Part shown: positions 43,645-51,951 of the stretch, in pieces
How the letters are laid out: every line of letters starts with the position of its first letter
How positions within the stretch are numbered: the stretch's first letter is position 1
From: Lutibacter sp.
Lineage (GTDB): Bacteria > Bacteroidota > Bacteroidia > Flavobacteriales > Flavobacteriaceae
DNA: 64,000 nucleotides
Reading direction: 5' to 3'
NCBI GenBank assembly: GCA_002733665.1
Contig: NVWM01000003.1
Span: 109,636 to 173,635, forward strand
Notes under the pieces: model-generated
What the model was told of the DNA's origin: nothing
Seen by the model: only the letters and a program-made list of their open reading frames with translations
The model's database searches: none
Program-made: the position numbers and the translations under genes

Positions 43645-43740
43645 TTTCAGTATTCAGTCCTCAGTCCTCAGTATTCAGTATTTCACAGCTACCAAAGTGT
43701 TGGTACTGCAAACTGAAAACTAATTGACTGCCAACTAATT
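43645..43740. repeat. inverted arrays of 7-nt CAGT units
   Basis: Left: five contiguous 7-base units, TTTCAGT, ATTCAGT, CCTCAGT, CCTCAGT, ATTCAGT (43645-43679). After a 25-base centre, right: ACTGCAA, ACTGAAA, ACTAATT, one base, ACTGCCA, ACTAATT (43705-43740), the same unit inverted. It fills the gap between the DUF58 and MoxR genes, and no gene lies between the two arrays. Confidence 0.75.
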
Positions 43741-44748
43741 TTAAGGTACTTCTACTTCGTTTACAATCTTGTTTATAATATCTTCTGAAGTGATATTTTC
43801 TGCTTCTGCTTCGTATGTAATTCCTATTCTGTGACGTAGTACATCATGAACTATTGCTCTAACATCTTCTGGAATCACATAACCTCTACGCTTAATAAAC
43901 GCATAACATTTAGCTGCCATTGCAAGATTGATACTTCCCCTAGGAGATGCTCCAAAACTGATTAAATTCTTTAAATCTGGTAAGTTATATTTTTCTGGAT
44001 AACGTGTAGCAAAAACAATATCAAGAATATATTTCTCGATTTTCTCATCCATATATACTTCTCTTGCCGCTTCTCTTGCTTTATTAATTTGTGCCAATGA
44101 AACTACTGGATTCACTTTTTCAAAACTTCCTTTTAAGTTTTGACGCATTATCAATTGTTCGTCAGCAAGTTTTGGGTAATCAATCACTACTTTTAGCATA
44201 AATCTATCCATTTGTGCTTCAGGTAAAGGATATGTTCCTTCTTGCTCTACTGGATTTTGTGTTGCCATTACTAAAAAAGGATCGTCAAGTTTAAAGGTTG
44301 TATCACCAATTGTAATTTGACGCTCTTGCATCGCTTCTAATAATGCTGATTGCACTTTCGCTGGAGCACGATTGATTTCATCTGCCAATACAAAATTTGC
44401 AAAAACTGGTCCTTTCTTGATTGAAAACTCGTTGTCTTTTATGTTATAAATCATTGTTCCAACAACATCTGCAGGTAATAAATCTGGTGTAAATTGAATA
44501 CGGCTGAAATCTCCTTGAACTGCCTTAGACAATGTGTTAATCGCAAGTGTTTTTGCCAATCCTGGAACTCCTTCTAATAAAATATGTCCGTTTCCGAGCA
44601 GACCGATAAGCAACCGTTCTATCATATGTTTTTGACCTACGATTACCTTGTTCATTTCCATCACCAATAAATCAACAAAAGCACTTTCTTTTTCTATTTT
44701 TTCGTTGATTGCTCTAATGTCAACAGTTGTATTGTTTTCTTCTATCAT
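43741..44748 (-). CDS. moxR: MoxR-family AAA+ ATPase
   Basis: A 335-residue MoxR ATPase, first gene of the Bat operon. Seen: Walker A GVPGLAKT (about 78-85), Walker B VLADEINRAP (about 133-142), sensor NPVEQEGTYPLPEAQMDRF, and the C-terminal lid with SFGASPRGSINLA. MoxR proteins act as chaperones for VWA-containing partners, here DUF58, BatA and BatB. The ATG at 44748 opens a run of eight collinear leftward genes. Confidence 0.96.
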   Translation of the reverse strand: MIEENNTTVDIRAINEKIEKESAFVDLLVMEMNKVIVGQKHMIERLLIGLLGNGHILLEGVPGLAKTLAINTLSKAVQGDFSRIQFTPDLLPADVVGTMIYNIKDNEFSIKKGPVFANFVLADEINRAPAKVQSALLEAMQERQITIGDTTFKLDDPFLVMATQNPVEQEGTYPLPEAQMDRFMLKVVIDYPKLADEQLIMRQNLKGSFEKVNPVVSLAQINKAREAAREVYMDEKIEKYILDIVFATRYPEKYNLPDLKNLISFGASPRGSINLAMAAKCYAFIKRRGYVIPEDVRAIVHDVLRHRIGITYEAEAENITSEDIINKIVNEVEVP

Positions 44749-44888
44749 TATTAAAAATTTAAAGCGTGAATATACTAAGCTTTATTTGAGCTTGCAAGTA
44801 GAAGAAAAAAATTGTTTTTTGTTGTTAAAAAATGGTTAAAAAAGACACTGATTACACAGATTTTCATAAAAAAAATGAAATGAAATTG

Positions 44889-44906
44889 CTATCTATTGAT
44901 AGATAG
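44889..44906. other. short palindrome upstream of moxR
   Basis: CTATCTAT and ATAGATAG around two bases, in the 190-bp gap between lpxH and moxR. It is 141 bases upstream of the moxR ATG. I see no other signal in the gap; significance uncertain. Confidence 0.35.
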
Positions 44907-44939
44907 TTTGATTGGCTTTGTTTGTAATGAGATATTAAA

Positions 44940-45692
44940 TTATCCTTCGAAGGTTTTGAGAGATAATTCTTGAGAGTCAAAAACAGCATACGTAAAGTGT
45001 GTAATCCAGTCTCCAGTATTGATATATTTTGAGTTTTCTCCAACTTTTATTTCCATTGGTAAATGACGGTGCCCAAACAAGAAATAATCATAGTGCTTTC
45101 CTTGTAGTTTTTTCTTTGCATATTGAACTAACCATTCTTGATCTTCTCCTAAAAAAGTAACATCTTCTTCTCCTGAAATCAATTTATTTTTTACAGATAG
45201 ATATCGTGCTAATCTCACTCCAATATCTGGATGTAACCAACGATATAGCCATTTTGAAAACGAATTTGTAAAGACTTTTTTCATTCGTTTATAGCCTTTA
45301 TCTCCAGGGCCTAAACCGTCTCCATGACCTATAAGAAAGATTTTATTGTTAAATATAAATTCTTTTGGATCATGATAAACTGGAATGTTTAATTCGGTTT
45401 CAAAATAATCATTCATCCATAAATCATGGTTTCCTACGAAAAAATATATTGGAATTCCGCTGTCTTTAATTTCGGCTAATTTACCAAGTACGCGAACAAA
45501 TCCTTTTGGAACAACGGTTTTATATTCAAACCAAAAATCAAACAAATCGCCCAATAAGAATATGGCTTCAGCATCATGTTTTACTTCATCAAGCCAACGA
45601 ATAAACTTTTGCTCTCTTACAAAACTATCTTTGGCTGTTGGCGCTCCAAGATGTTGATCAGAGGCGAAGTATATTTTTTTTTGTAGATTCAT
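44940..45692 (-). CDS. lpxH: UDP-2,3-diacylglucosamine diphosphatase
   Basis: A 250-residue calcineurin-type metallophosphatase of the LpxH group, which removes UMP from UDP-2,3-diacylglucosamine to make lipid X in lipid A synthesis. Seen: metal ligands SDQHLGAP (11-18), GDLFDFWFE (about 47-55), GNHDLW (about 83-88), GHGDGLGPGD (about 123-132) and GHRHLP (about 206-211). It starts 22 bases downstream of the protease gene's stop; a TATTTTGC box within this gap may give it its own promoter. Confidence 0.92.
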   Translation of the reverse strand: MNLQKKIYFASDQHLGAPTAKDSFVREQKFIRWLDEVKHDAEAIFLLGDLFDFWFEYKTVVPKGFVRVLGKLAEIKDSGIPIYFFVGNHDLWMNDYFETELNIPVYHDPKEFIFNNKIFLIGHGDGLGPGDKGYKRMKKVFTNSFSKWLYRWLHPDIGVRLARYLSVKNKLISGEEDVTFLGEDQEWLVQYAKKKLQGKHYDYFLFGHRHLPMEIKVGENSKYINTGDWITHFTYAVFDSQELSLKTFEG

Positions 45693-45713
45693 ATTTTATG
45701 CAAAATACGAAGA

Positions 45714-47288
45714 TTATTCGATGTTTTCCAATTCAAAAACCTTATCTATCATTTTATCATCTTCTTGGAGTACTTTGCTAAATCCTATGTCATCAAACAA
45801 ATATTGAGCAATGTTTGCTTTTATATATCGTTTAAGGATATTTCTTTTATGATCAGAAACTAACATTTTTATATCAATCTTTTTTAAATAGTCATTTAGT
45901 ATTTTGTCATCTTCATCAAAAGACGAAATAAACTCACTCAAAGATTTATTTTCTAACTTGTTTCTGTTATTATCTACATAATCGAATGCAAATTGATTCA
46001 AAAATGCTGCGTTTGCATATTTTTTTTCAATAAATTGAGTTGTATCAATTGCAACAAAAACATCTGGAATTATTCCACCACCACCATAAACGACTTTCCC
46101 TTTTTCTGTTATCTTTTTTAGAGAATCGTTTACTTTTATACTATCAGCAGAAATTAATTCTCCACTTTCATAGCGTTTACTGAATTTTTCAAAGTATTCA
46201 TCACTGTGACTTAAGTCATAAGGCTTTTGTATCGAACGTCCAGTTGGTGTGTAATATCTAGCGGTAGTTAATCTAATTGCAGAGCCATCACCTAGACCCA
46301 TAGTTTCTTGTACCAATCCTTTTCCGAAAGAACGACGCCCAACAATAGTTCCTTTATCGTTGTCTTGTAATGCTCCTGCAACAATCTCTGATGCTGATGC
46401 TGAGTTCTCATTAATTAAAATATATACTTGTCCGTTTTCAAAATCACCTTTTTCGGTTGCAAAATCTTTGTCTATTTCTCCTTTTTTATTTTTAGTGAAA
46501 ACAATTAATTTATCATCTTCTAAAAACTCATCTGCAATCTCATTAGCAATATCCATATATCCTCCAGGATTATCACGTAAGTCTAACACCAACTTTTTCA
46601 TCCCTTTGCCTAATAAATTGTCTAAAGCAATCTTGAATTCGTTATATGTTGTTCTTGCAAACCTATCAACTTTAATAAACCCAATGGTGTCGCTTAACAT
46701 ATAATAAGTTGATACACTTGTTATTGGAACATCTCCTCGCTTTAAATTAATTTCAATAATCTTATCTTCTGACTTTCTGTAGATCGATAATTTCACTTCA
46801 GTGTCTGACTCTCCTTTAAGAATTCCCATTACATCTTCATCCTTTAATTTAATTCCTGAGATGGTGTCATTATTCGCCATTAAAATTCTATCCCCTGCCT
46901 TTACTCCTGCTTTTTTGCTTGGCGCTCCCTCTAACACTTTTGTTACTACTATAGAGTCTTTATTGATTATAAATTGGATTCCTATTCCGTGAAAATTCCC
47001 TTGCATTTGTTCATTATTACTTGCAAAATCTTTTTTGTTGAAATATACAGAATGTGGATCTAACTTATTTACAATTTGATCTATTGCACCATCTAACAAG
47101 CTCTCTGTGTCAACATCATCTACATAGTCATATTGAATATAGTCTATCAGCCTTTTTATTTTAGCTTCTTCATTATTTGATTTAAAAATGGAATTCGCTC
47201 TATTTTTAAAATTAAAAGAACTTCCTATCAATATACCAATGGCAATTGCGATTCCTAAATAAATTGGTAATTGTGATTTTTTATTCAT
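45714..47288 (-). CDS. S41 C-terminal processing protease
   Basis: A 524-residue protease of family S41 (CtpA-like). It has an N-terminal membrane anchor (LPIYLGIAIAIGILIGSSF), a PDZ domain (GNFHGIGIQFIINKDSIVVTKVLEGAPSKKAGVKAGDRI) and the S41 catalytic part with the serine in NENSASASEIVAGALQDN and the lysine in GRRSFGKGLVQE, plus a long C-terminal extension. It acts in the periplasm, trimming or degrading envelope proteins. Its ATG lies two bases after the dCMP deaminase stop, so the two are coupled. Confidence 0.95.
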   Translation of the reverse strand: MNKKSQLPIYLGIAIAIGILIGSSFNFKNRANSIFKSNNEEAKIKRLIDYIQYDYVDDVDTESLLDGAIDQIVNKLDPHSVYFNKKDFASNNEQMQGNFHGIGIQFIINKDSIVVTKVLEGAPSKKAGVKAGDRILMANNDTISGIKLKDEDVMGILKGESDTEVKLSIYRKSEDKIIEINLKRGDVPITSVSTYYMLSDTIGFIKVDRFARTTYNEFKIALDNLLGKGMKKLVLDLRDNPGGYMDIANEIADEFLEDDKLIVFTKNKKGEIDKDFATEKGDFENGQVYILINENSASASEIVAGALQDNDKGTIVGRRSFGKGLVQETMGLGDGSAIRLTTARYYTPTGRSIQKPYDLSHSDEYFEKFSKRYESGELISADSIKVNDSLKKITEKGKVVYGGGGIIPDVFVAIDTTQFIEKKYANAAFLNQFAFDYVDNNRNKLENKSLSEFISSFDEDDKILNDYLKKIDIKMLVSDHKRNILKRYIKANIAQYLFDDIGFSKVLQEDDKMIDKVFELENIE

Positions 47289-47290
47289 TC

Positions 47291-47716
47291 CTACTCTTGT
47301 ATTTTCAAATGTGCTGTTTCTACGCCTGCTTTTTCTAAAAATTGTATTCCAGAAGTATCTTTGTATGCTTGAGAATATACAACTCTTTTTATTCCAGATT
47401 GATGAATAAGTTTACTACATTCTTTACAAGGTGACAATGTAATATATAGGGTTGAATTTTTACAAGACTGAGTAGAACTAGCAACTTTTAAAATAGCATT
47501 GGCCTCTGCGTGCAAAACATACCAATTTGTATTTCCTTCTTTGTCTTCACAGCAATTATCAAATCCTGAAGGCGCACCGTTAAATCCATCAGAAATAATC
47601 ATTCTCCCTTTTACTATAATCGCTCCAACTTGTTTTCTTTTACAGTATGATAGTTTAGCCCATTCTTGAGCCATCCGCATATATGCTCTATCATATTTTT
47701 TTTGTTTTCTTTCCAT
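47291..47716 (-). CDS. dCMP deaminase
   Basis: A 141-residue deoxycytidylate deaminase, which turns dCMP into dUMP for thymidylate synthesis. Seen: the substrate loop KRKQVGAIIVKGRMIISDGFNGAPSGFDNC, the zinc ligand and catalytic glutamate HAEANAIL, and the second zinc pair PCKECSKLIHQSGI. ATG 47716 is used rather than the TTG directly before it. A TATCTTCG box lies 15 bases upstream. Confidence 0.93.
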   Translation of the reverse strand: MERKQKKYDRAYMRMAQEWAKLSYCKRKQVGAIIVKGRMIISDGFNGAPSGFDNCCEDKEGNTNWYVLHAEANAILKVASSTQSCKNSTLYITLSPCKECSKLIHQSGIKRVVYSQAYKDTSGIQFLEKAGVETAHLKIQE

Positions 47717-47831
47717 CAATTTTAATAGTACGAAGATAGAAAGAATTAATTATTTTTTGGTTAAAGTTTTACCAAATTTTATTGTTGGTTTAAATTTAAA
47801 AACCTCAACTAATAAAAGTCAAGGTTTTTGT

Positions 47832-47913
47832 ACTCAAGGTGGGAATCGAACCCACACTCCCGAAAGAACTGGATTTTGAATCCAGCGCGTCTACCAATTC
47901 CGCCACTTGAGCA
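47832..47913 (-). tRNA. tRNA-Leu (anticodon CAA)
   Basis: Cloverleaf on the minus strand: acceptor GCTCAAG paired with CTTGAGT (first pair G-T), D-arm with GGCGGAATTGGTAGACGC, anticodon stem CTGGA/TCCAG around TTCAAAA so the anticodon is CAA, a long variable arm (TTCTTTCGGGAG) as in type II tRNAs, and GTGGGTTCGATTCCCAC T-arm. CCA is not encoded. Confidence 0.97.
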
Positions 47914-47982
47914 AAACAAAAAATGTGTGTGCAAATTTATAAAAAAAAATATTTTTTAACTGATAAACCTACCTTTTTATTT

Positions 47983-47990
47983 TTACTTTT
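47983..47990 (+). promoter_or_regulatory. putative -7 box for prs
   Basis: TACTTTTG, a full match to TAnnTTTG, 29 bases before the prs ATG, giving a leader of about 20-25 bases. A -33 element is not clear. Confidence 0.6.
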
Positions 47991-48019
47991 GTACAACAAC
48001 ACAAAACCATATCAAAATC

Positions 48020-48961
48020 ATGTCTTTTTCAACTATTGAACCTAAATTTTTTGCCTGTAGACAAAGTCCCGAACTTGCTACAAAAATTGTATCCGAATAT
48101 GGAGCATCTCTCGGAAATGTTATCTTTTCCGAATATAGTGATGGTGAGTTTCAGCCAGCTCTCGAAGAATCTGTCAGAGGGCGTCGAATTTTTATTATAG
48201 GCTCTACTTTTCCAAATGCTGATAATTTAATGGAAATGCTTATGATTATAGATGCTGCAAAACGAGCATCTGCAAGGCATATAACTGCTGTAATTCCTTA
48301 TTTTGGCTGGGCAAGACAAGATAGGAAAGACAAACCAAGAGTACCTATCACTGCAAAACTCGTTGCTAAAATGCTTGAAACTGCTGGAGCAACTCGAATT
48401 ATTACAATGGATTTACATGCCGATCAAATCCAAGGTTTTTTTGAAAGACCTGTTGATCATTTATACGCATCTACGATATTTATGCCATATATAAAAAGTC
48501 TAAATCTTCCTAATTTGATGATTGCATCTCCAGATATGGGAGGTTCAAAGCGTGCTTATGCATATTCTAAGCATCTAAAATGTGATGTAGTTATCTGTTA
48601 CAAACAACGATTAAAAGCAAATGTAATTTCGCATATGGAGTTAATTGGCGATGTAAAAGGTAAAGATGTTATCTTGGTTGATGATATGGTTGATACAGCA
48701 GGAACTCTAACCAAAGCTGCTGAAATTATGATGGAAAAAGGCGCTACAAGTGTACGTGCAGTTACAACTCATGGTATTCTTTCTGGAGGCGCAATAGAAC
48801 GTATTGAAAACTCAAAATTAACAGAATTAATTATTTCTGATACAATTCCTTTAAAAAGAGAATCTTCTAAAATAAAAATTGTAACTTGCGCCCCTTTATT
48901 TGCTGATGTTATGCAAAATGTGCAAAACAACAAATCTATCAGTGATAAATTTATAATGTAA
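48020..48961 (+). CDS. prs: ribose-phosphate pyrophosphokinase
   Basis: A 313-residue PRPP synthetase making 5-phosphoribosyl-1-diphosphate from ribose-5-phosphate and ATP for nucleotide, histidine and NAD synthesis. Seen: [15 protein letters not shown], the ATP-loop region [14 protein letters not shown], the flexible-loop histidines [11 protein letters not shown], and the PRPP-binding loop [15 protein letters not shown]. Full length, own promoter. Co-transcribed with the L25 gene 17 bases downstream. Confidence 0.97.
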   Translation: MSFSTIEPKFFACRQSPELATKIVSEYGASLGNVIFSEYSDGEFQPALEESVRGRRIFIIGSTFPNADNLMEMLMIIDAAKRASARHITAVIPYFGWARQDRKDKPRVPITAKLVAKMLETAGATRIITMDLHADQIQGFFERPVDHLYASTIFMPYIKSLNLPNLMIASPDMGGSKRAYAYSKHLKCDVVICYKQRLKANVISHMELIGDVKGKDVILVDDMVDTAGTLTKAAEIMMEKGATSVRAVTTHGILSGGAIERIENSKLTELIISDTIPLKRESSKIKIVTCAPLFADVMQNVQNNKSISDKFIM

Positions 48962-48978
48962 TAATTAAAAAACAAACA

Positions 48979-49608
48979 ATGAAATCAATTACGATCAACG
49001 GATCCAAAAGAGAAAGCGTAGGTAAAGTAGCAACTAAAGCCTTACGTAATGCTGGAAAGGTGCCTTGCGTTTTATACGGAGGAGAACAAGCCATACATTT
49101 TTCAGCAGATGAATTAGCATTCAGACACTTAGTGTACACTCCAAATGTATACACTGCATCGATTGAACTTGAAAGTGGTGAGAAATTCGCTGCAATTTTA
49201 CAAGATATTCAATTTCATCCTGTAACAGACAAAATTTTACACATTGACTTCTATCAATTATTTGAAGGAAAACAAATTACCATGACTATACCTGTTAAAA
49301 TTTCAGGAGCTTCTCAAGGTGTGTTAAATGGTGGGCGTCTTTTATTTACAAACCGTAAATTAAGAGTTCGTGCACTTCCAAAAGATTTTCCAGATTTTAT
49401 CAGCGTAGATATTACTCCTCTTAAAATTGGAGATAACGTTTCTATTTCTGATGTTGCAGATGAAAAATTAGAATTTTTACATCCTGAAAACATGGCTGTA
49501 GTTAGAGTTGCAATGGCTCGTGCTGCTGTTGCCGTTGAAGAGGAAGAAGAAGGTGAAGAAGGTGAAGGTGAAGAAGGAGCAACTGAAGAAACTGCTGCTG
49601 TAGAATAA
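48979..49608 (+). CDS. rplY: 50S ribosomal protein L25/Ctc
   Basis: A 209-residue L25 of the long Ctc type, which binds 5S rRNA. Residues 1-90 are the L25 domain ([46 protein letters not shown]); residues 95-180 the C-terminal TL5 domain ([25 protein letters not shown]). It ends with an acidic glycine-glutamate tail ([15 protein letters not shown]) as usual in Bacteroidota. A strong terminator follows 19 bases after its stop. Confidence 0.96.
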   Translation: MKSITINGSKRESVGKVATKALRNAGKVPCVLYGGEQAIHFSADELAFRHLVYTPNVYTASIELESGEKFAAILQDIQFHPVTDKILHIDFYQLFEGKQITMTIPVKISGASQGVLNGGRLLFTNRKLRVRALPKDFPDFISVDITPLKIGDNVSISDVADEKLEFLHPENMAVVRVAMARAAVAVEEEEEGEEGEGEEGATEETAAVE

Positions 49609-49627
49609 ATTTCACAAGAAATATTTT

Positions 49628-49660
49628 AAAAGCGTTCCGAAAATCGGAACGCTTTTTTTA
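49628..49660 (+). terminator. strong intrinsic terminator after rplY
   Basis: Perfect 13-bp stem AAAAGCGTTCCGA / TCGGAACGCTTTT, three-base loop, and a run of seven Ts. Ends the prs-rplY transcript. Confidence 0.95.
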
Positions 49661-49681
49661 TTTTTAATACTTTTGTAATAC

Positions 49682-49715
49682 CAATTTGATTTTGTAATGC
49701 TGCGTAATCAAATTG
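49682..49715. repeat. 10-bp-arm hairpin in the pth leader region
   Basis: CAATTTGATT and AATCAAATTG around 14 bases, just past the rplY terminator and a TACTTTTG box at 49668. The rest of the 235-bp gap before pth shows no gene. Confidence 0.6.
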
Positions 49716-49842
49716 AATTGTTTTTTGCAAGATTGAAGTTAAAATATTTTAGCATAACCTTTGTTGTGGTAAAGTATTTTCACAAAGATAATGTGAAAAA
49801 CAAACGATTTGATGTGGTATTATAAAGTTAAATTAGTATAAT

Positions 49843-50466
49843 ATGAATTGGTATTCGTTTTTAAAAAATTTATTCAAAAAAGAAACAAAAGAAGACCTTA
49901 TGAAAAAGTTTTTAATCGTTGGCTTGGGAAACATTGGTGAGAAATACGAGAATACACGCCATAATATCGGGTTTAAAATTTTAGATGAATTGGCTGAAGA
50001 GCACAAGGCTTCTTTTGAAACAGAAAAATTAGGTGATATTGCTACATTTCGATTTAAAGGAAGGACATTTATCCTTTTAAAACCATCTACTTATATGAAT
50101 TTAAGTGGTAAAGCAGTAAAATATTGGATGATAAAAGAAAAAATCGCTATTGACAATATTCTTGTTGTTACTGATGATTTGAATATCGATTTTGGAACAA
50201 TTCGCCTAAAAGCAAAAGGTAGCGATGGCGGACATAATGGACTCAAAGACATTCAAGAAAAATTAAACACTACTAAATACCCAAGATTTAGATTTGGTGT
50301 CGGTGCTAGCTTCTCAAAAGGGCGTCAAGTAGATTTTGTGTTGAGCGAATGGTCTAAAGAAGAAACAAGCCAATTAATAGAACGCTTGCCTGTTTCTGCG
50401 AAACTAATTACTTCGTTTGGTACTGCAGGTATGGCTAATACTATGAGTGCTTTTAATGGGAAATAG
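49843..50466 (+). CDS. pth: peptidyl-tRNA hydrolase
   Basis: A 207-residue Pth, which cleaves peptidyl-tRNA released from stalled ribosomes. Seen: FLIVGLGNIGEKYENTRHNIGFKIL (with catalytic Asn and His), KPSTYMNLSGKAV, the catalytic Asp in VVTDDLNIDFGTIRLKAKGSDGGHNGLKDI, and RFGVGASF. The N-terminal 19 residues (from 49843) are a short basic extension often seen in Flavobacteriia; the classical start would be Met at 49900. Confidence 0.95.
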   Translation: MNWYSFLKNLFKKETKEDLMKKFLIVGLGNIGEKYENTRHNIGFKILDELAEEHKASFETEKLGDIATFRFKGRTFILLKPSTYMNLSGKAVKYWMIKEKIAIDNILVVTDDLNIDFGTIRLKAKGSDGGHNGLKDIQEKLNTTKYPRFRFGVGASFSKGRQVDFVLSEWSKEETSQLIERLPVSAKLITSFGTAGMANTMSAFNGK

Positions 50467-50469
50467 AGG

Positions 50470-50494
50470 TTTGTTGGTGAAAAACACCAACAAA
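50470..50494 (+). terminator. hairpin after pth without T-run
   Basis: Perfect 10-bp stem TTTGTTGGTG / CACCAACAAA with a five-base loop, four bases after the pth stop. It lacks a T-run, so termination would be weak or factor-dependent. Confidence 0.4.
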
Positions 50495-50616
50495 GGCTAA
50501 GTTGGAGAGTATAATTATCAAGAAGACAAAGATTTTTTAACAATAATACTTGGTGCGTTAACATATCAATTGTTTATTGGGTTCAGAAAGTTCTTTGTTA
50601 GTAATAAATATTATTT

Positions 50617-51066
50617 TTAATTATCACTCGCAAACCACTCCGCAAATGAAGTCCCTGTTTCTTGCAATTTTAAGGAATGTAATTTGATGTTTTTAGATAA
50701 TCTCTTTTTAATTTTTTCTGAAAAATCAATAATCATCATCTCACTTGTTGGTTGGTAATCTACCAAAATAACATGATGTCCTCTGTCTGACAATTCTTTT
50801 GCCAATTCTACGTGAGGAGTATTCTTATTAAAAACCGTAGCATGATCAAAAACATCAACAATATCTTCTTTCACAATCTTTTTTAGGTCAGAAAAGTCAA
50901 TCACCATCCCAAATTTTACATTATTACTGTCAGAAATTGGCACACCAATAACTGTCACTGAAAGTTTGTAACTGTGACCATGCACATTTCTACATTTACC
51001 ATCATAACCGTATAATGCGTGACCTGTTTCAAAATTAAATTGCTTTGTGATTCTAATATTACTCAT
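50617..51066 (-). CDS. queD: 6-carboxytetrahydropterin synthase/PTPS family
   Basis: A 149-residue QueD/PTPS protein. Seen: the zinc-histidine set in FETGHALYGYDGKCRNVHGHSYKL, the DHATVFN segment with catalytic Asp-His, PTSEMM, and the terminal glutamate LQETGTSFAEW. In queuosine synthesis it converts dihydroneopterin triphosphate to carboxytetrahydropterin; the related PTPS activity on pterins cannot be excluded from sequence. Single gene; its 5' side carries a dispersed inverted repeat (51083-51148). Confidence 0.92.
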   Translation of the reverse strand: MSNIRITKQFNFETGHALYGYDGKCRNVHGHSYKLSVTVIGVPISDSNNVKFGMVIDFSDLKKIVKEDIVDVFDHATVFNKNTPHVELAKELSDRGHHVILVDYQPTSEMMIIDFSEKIKKRLSKNIKLHSLKLQETGTSFAEWFASDN

Positions 51067-51082
51067 TTCTATTTGATATTAA

Positions 51083-51148
51083 CCTCTCGACTACGCTCGA
51101 GGAGGACAATTCTATGGTTTTTATGTCAGGTCGAGCGCAGTCGAGACC
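51083..51148. repeat. GAGCGNAGTCGA inverted pair upstream of queD
   Basis: CCTCTCGACTACGCTCGAGG and, inverted 27 bases later, AGGTCGAGCGCAGTCGAGACC. The two can pair as a hairpin between the enoyl-CoA hydratase and queD genes. Confidence 0.85.
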
Positions 51149-51168
51149 TAAATATTTACTATCTCCCT

Positions 51169-51924
51169 CTATTTTTTAAACTTTTCAAGTGCTTTTTTTG
51201 TAAACTCTGATAATACCAATTCACCGCTTATTTCAGCACGTTCTTCCAATAATTTGTCCCAATGGTCAGTTCCTTCCCAAAAGATCTTTTTCATTTTTTG
51301 AACAGCTTCTGGATTGTAACTTGCCAATTTAGAAGCCAAATCATCTATAGATTCATCTAGTTGCTTTGTGTTATCAAAAACATCAGCAAATAAGCCTTTT
51401 TCTTTCGCCCAATAAGCGTTGTGCCATTTTGTAGCGTTCAACGTTAATTCTCTCAAGGCTGTATTTCCCATTTTATGTTTCACAACAGGAGCAATTACAA
51501 AAGGACCAATTCCTATGGTTAATTCTGATAATTTTATGGCTGCTTTATCAGTAGCATACGCGTAATCACAGGCTGAAACAAGTCCAACTCCTCCTCCAAC
51601 TACTTTACCATGTACGCGACCTATAATTGGTTTTTTACATTTTCGCATTGCATTAATAACATTTGCAAAGCCTAGGAAAAAACGTTTACCATCAACAAGG
51701 TTATCTATTGAGACTAGTTCGTCAAACGATGCGCCAGCACAAAATGCGCGATCGCCTTCGCTTTTTAAAATAATTACATACACTTCTTCATTTTCACTTA
51801 ATTCATTAAGTGATTTTGCAAGTCTTGCTAATAATTCACTTGGAAAAGAATTACTTGCAGGATGAAAAAATTCAACTGTTGCAATATTGTTTTGAATCCG
51901 TGTATATAAACTTCCGTTGCTCAT
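51169..51924 (-). CDS. enoyl-CoA hydratase/isomerase family protein
   Basis: A 251-residue crotonase-fold protein. Seen: the CoA/oxyanion segment FCAGASFDEL, then KPIIGRVHGKVVGGGVGLVSACDYAYAT, and ELTIGIGPFVIAPVV. Most likely it hydrates a 2-enoyl-CoA, but the usual second catalytic glutamate is not obvious, so an isomerase or hydrolase role is also open. Single gene, with a full -7 box just upstream. Confidence 0.9.
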   Translation of the reverse strand: MSNGSLYTRIQNNIATVEFFHPASNSFPSELLARLAKSLNELSENEEVYVIILKSEGDRAFCAGASFDELVSIDNLVDGKRFFLGFANVINAMRKCKKPIIGRVHGKVVGGGVGLVSACDYAYATDKAAIKLSELTIGIGPFVIAPVVKHKMGNTALRELTLNATKWHNAYWAKEKGLFADVFDNTKQLDESIDDLASKLASYNPEAVQKMKKIFWEGTDHWDKLLEERAEISGELVLSEFTKKALEKFKK

Positions 51925-51943
51925 GTAAGTTTTTTAATTAGGT

Positions 51944-51951
51944 CAAAGTTA
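51944..51951 (-). promoter_or_regulatory. putative -7 box for the enoyl-CoA hydratase gene
   Basis: TAACTTTG on the minus strand, a full match to TAnnTTTG, 20 bases before the ATG at 51924. It overlaps the stop codon of the upstream MATE gene. Confidence 0.6.
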
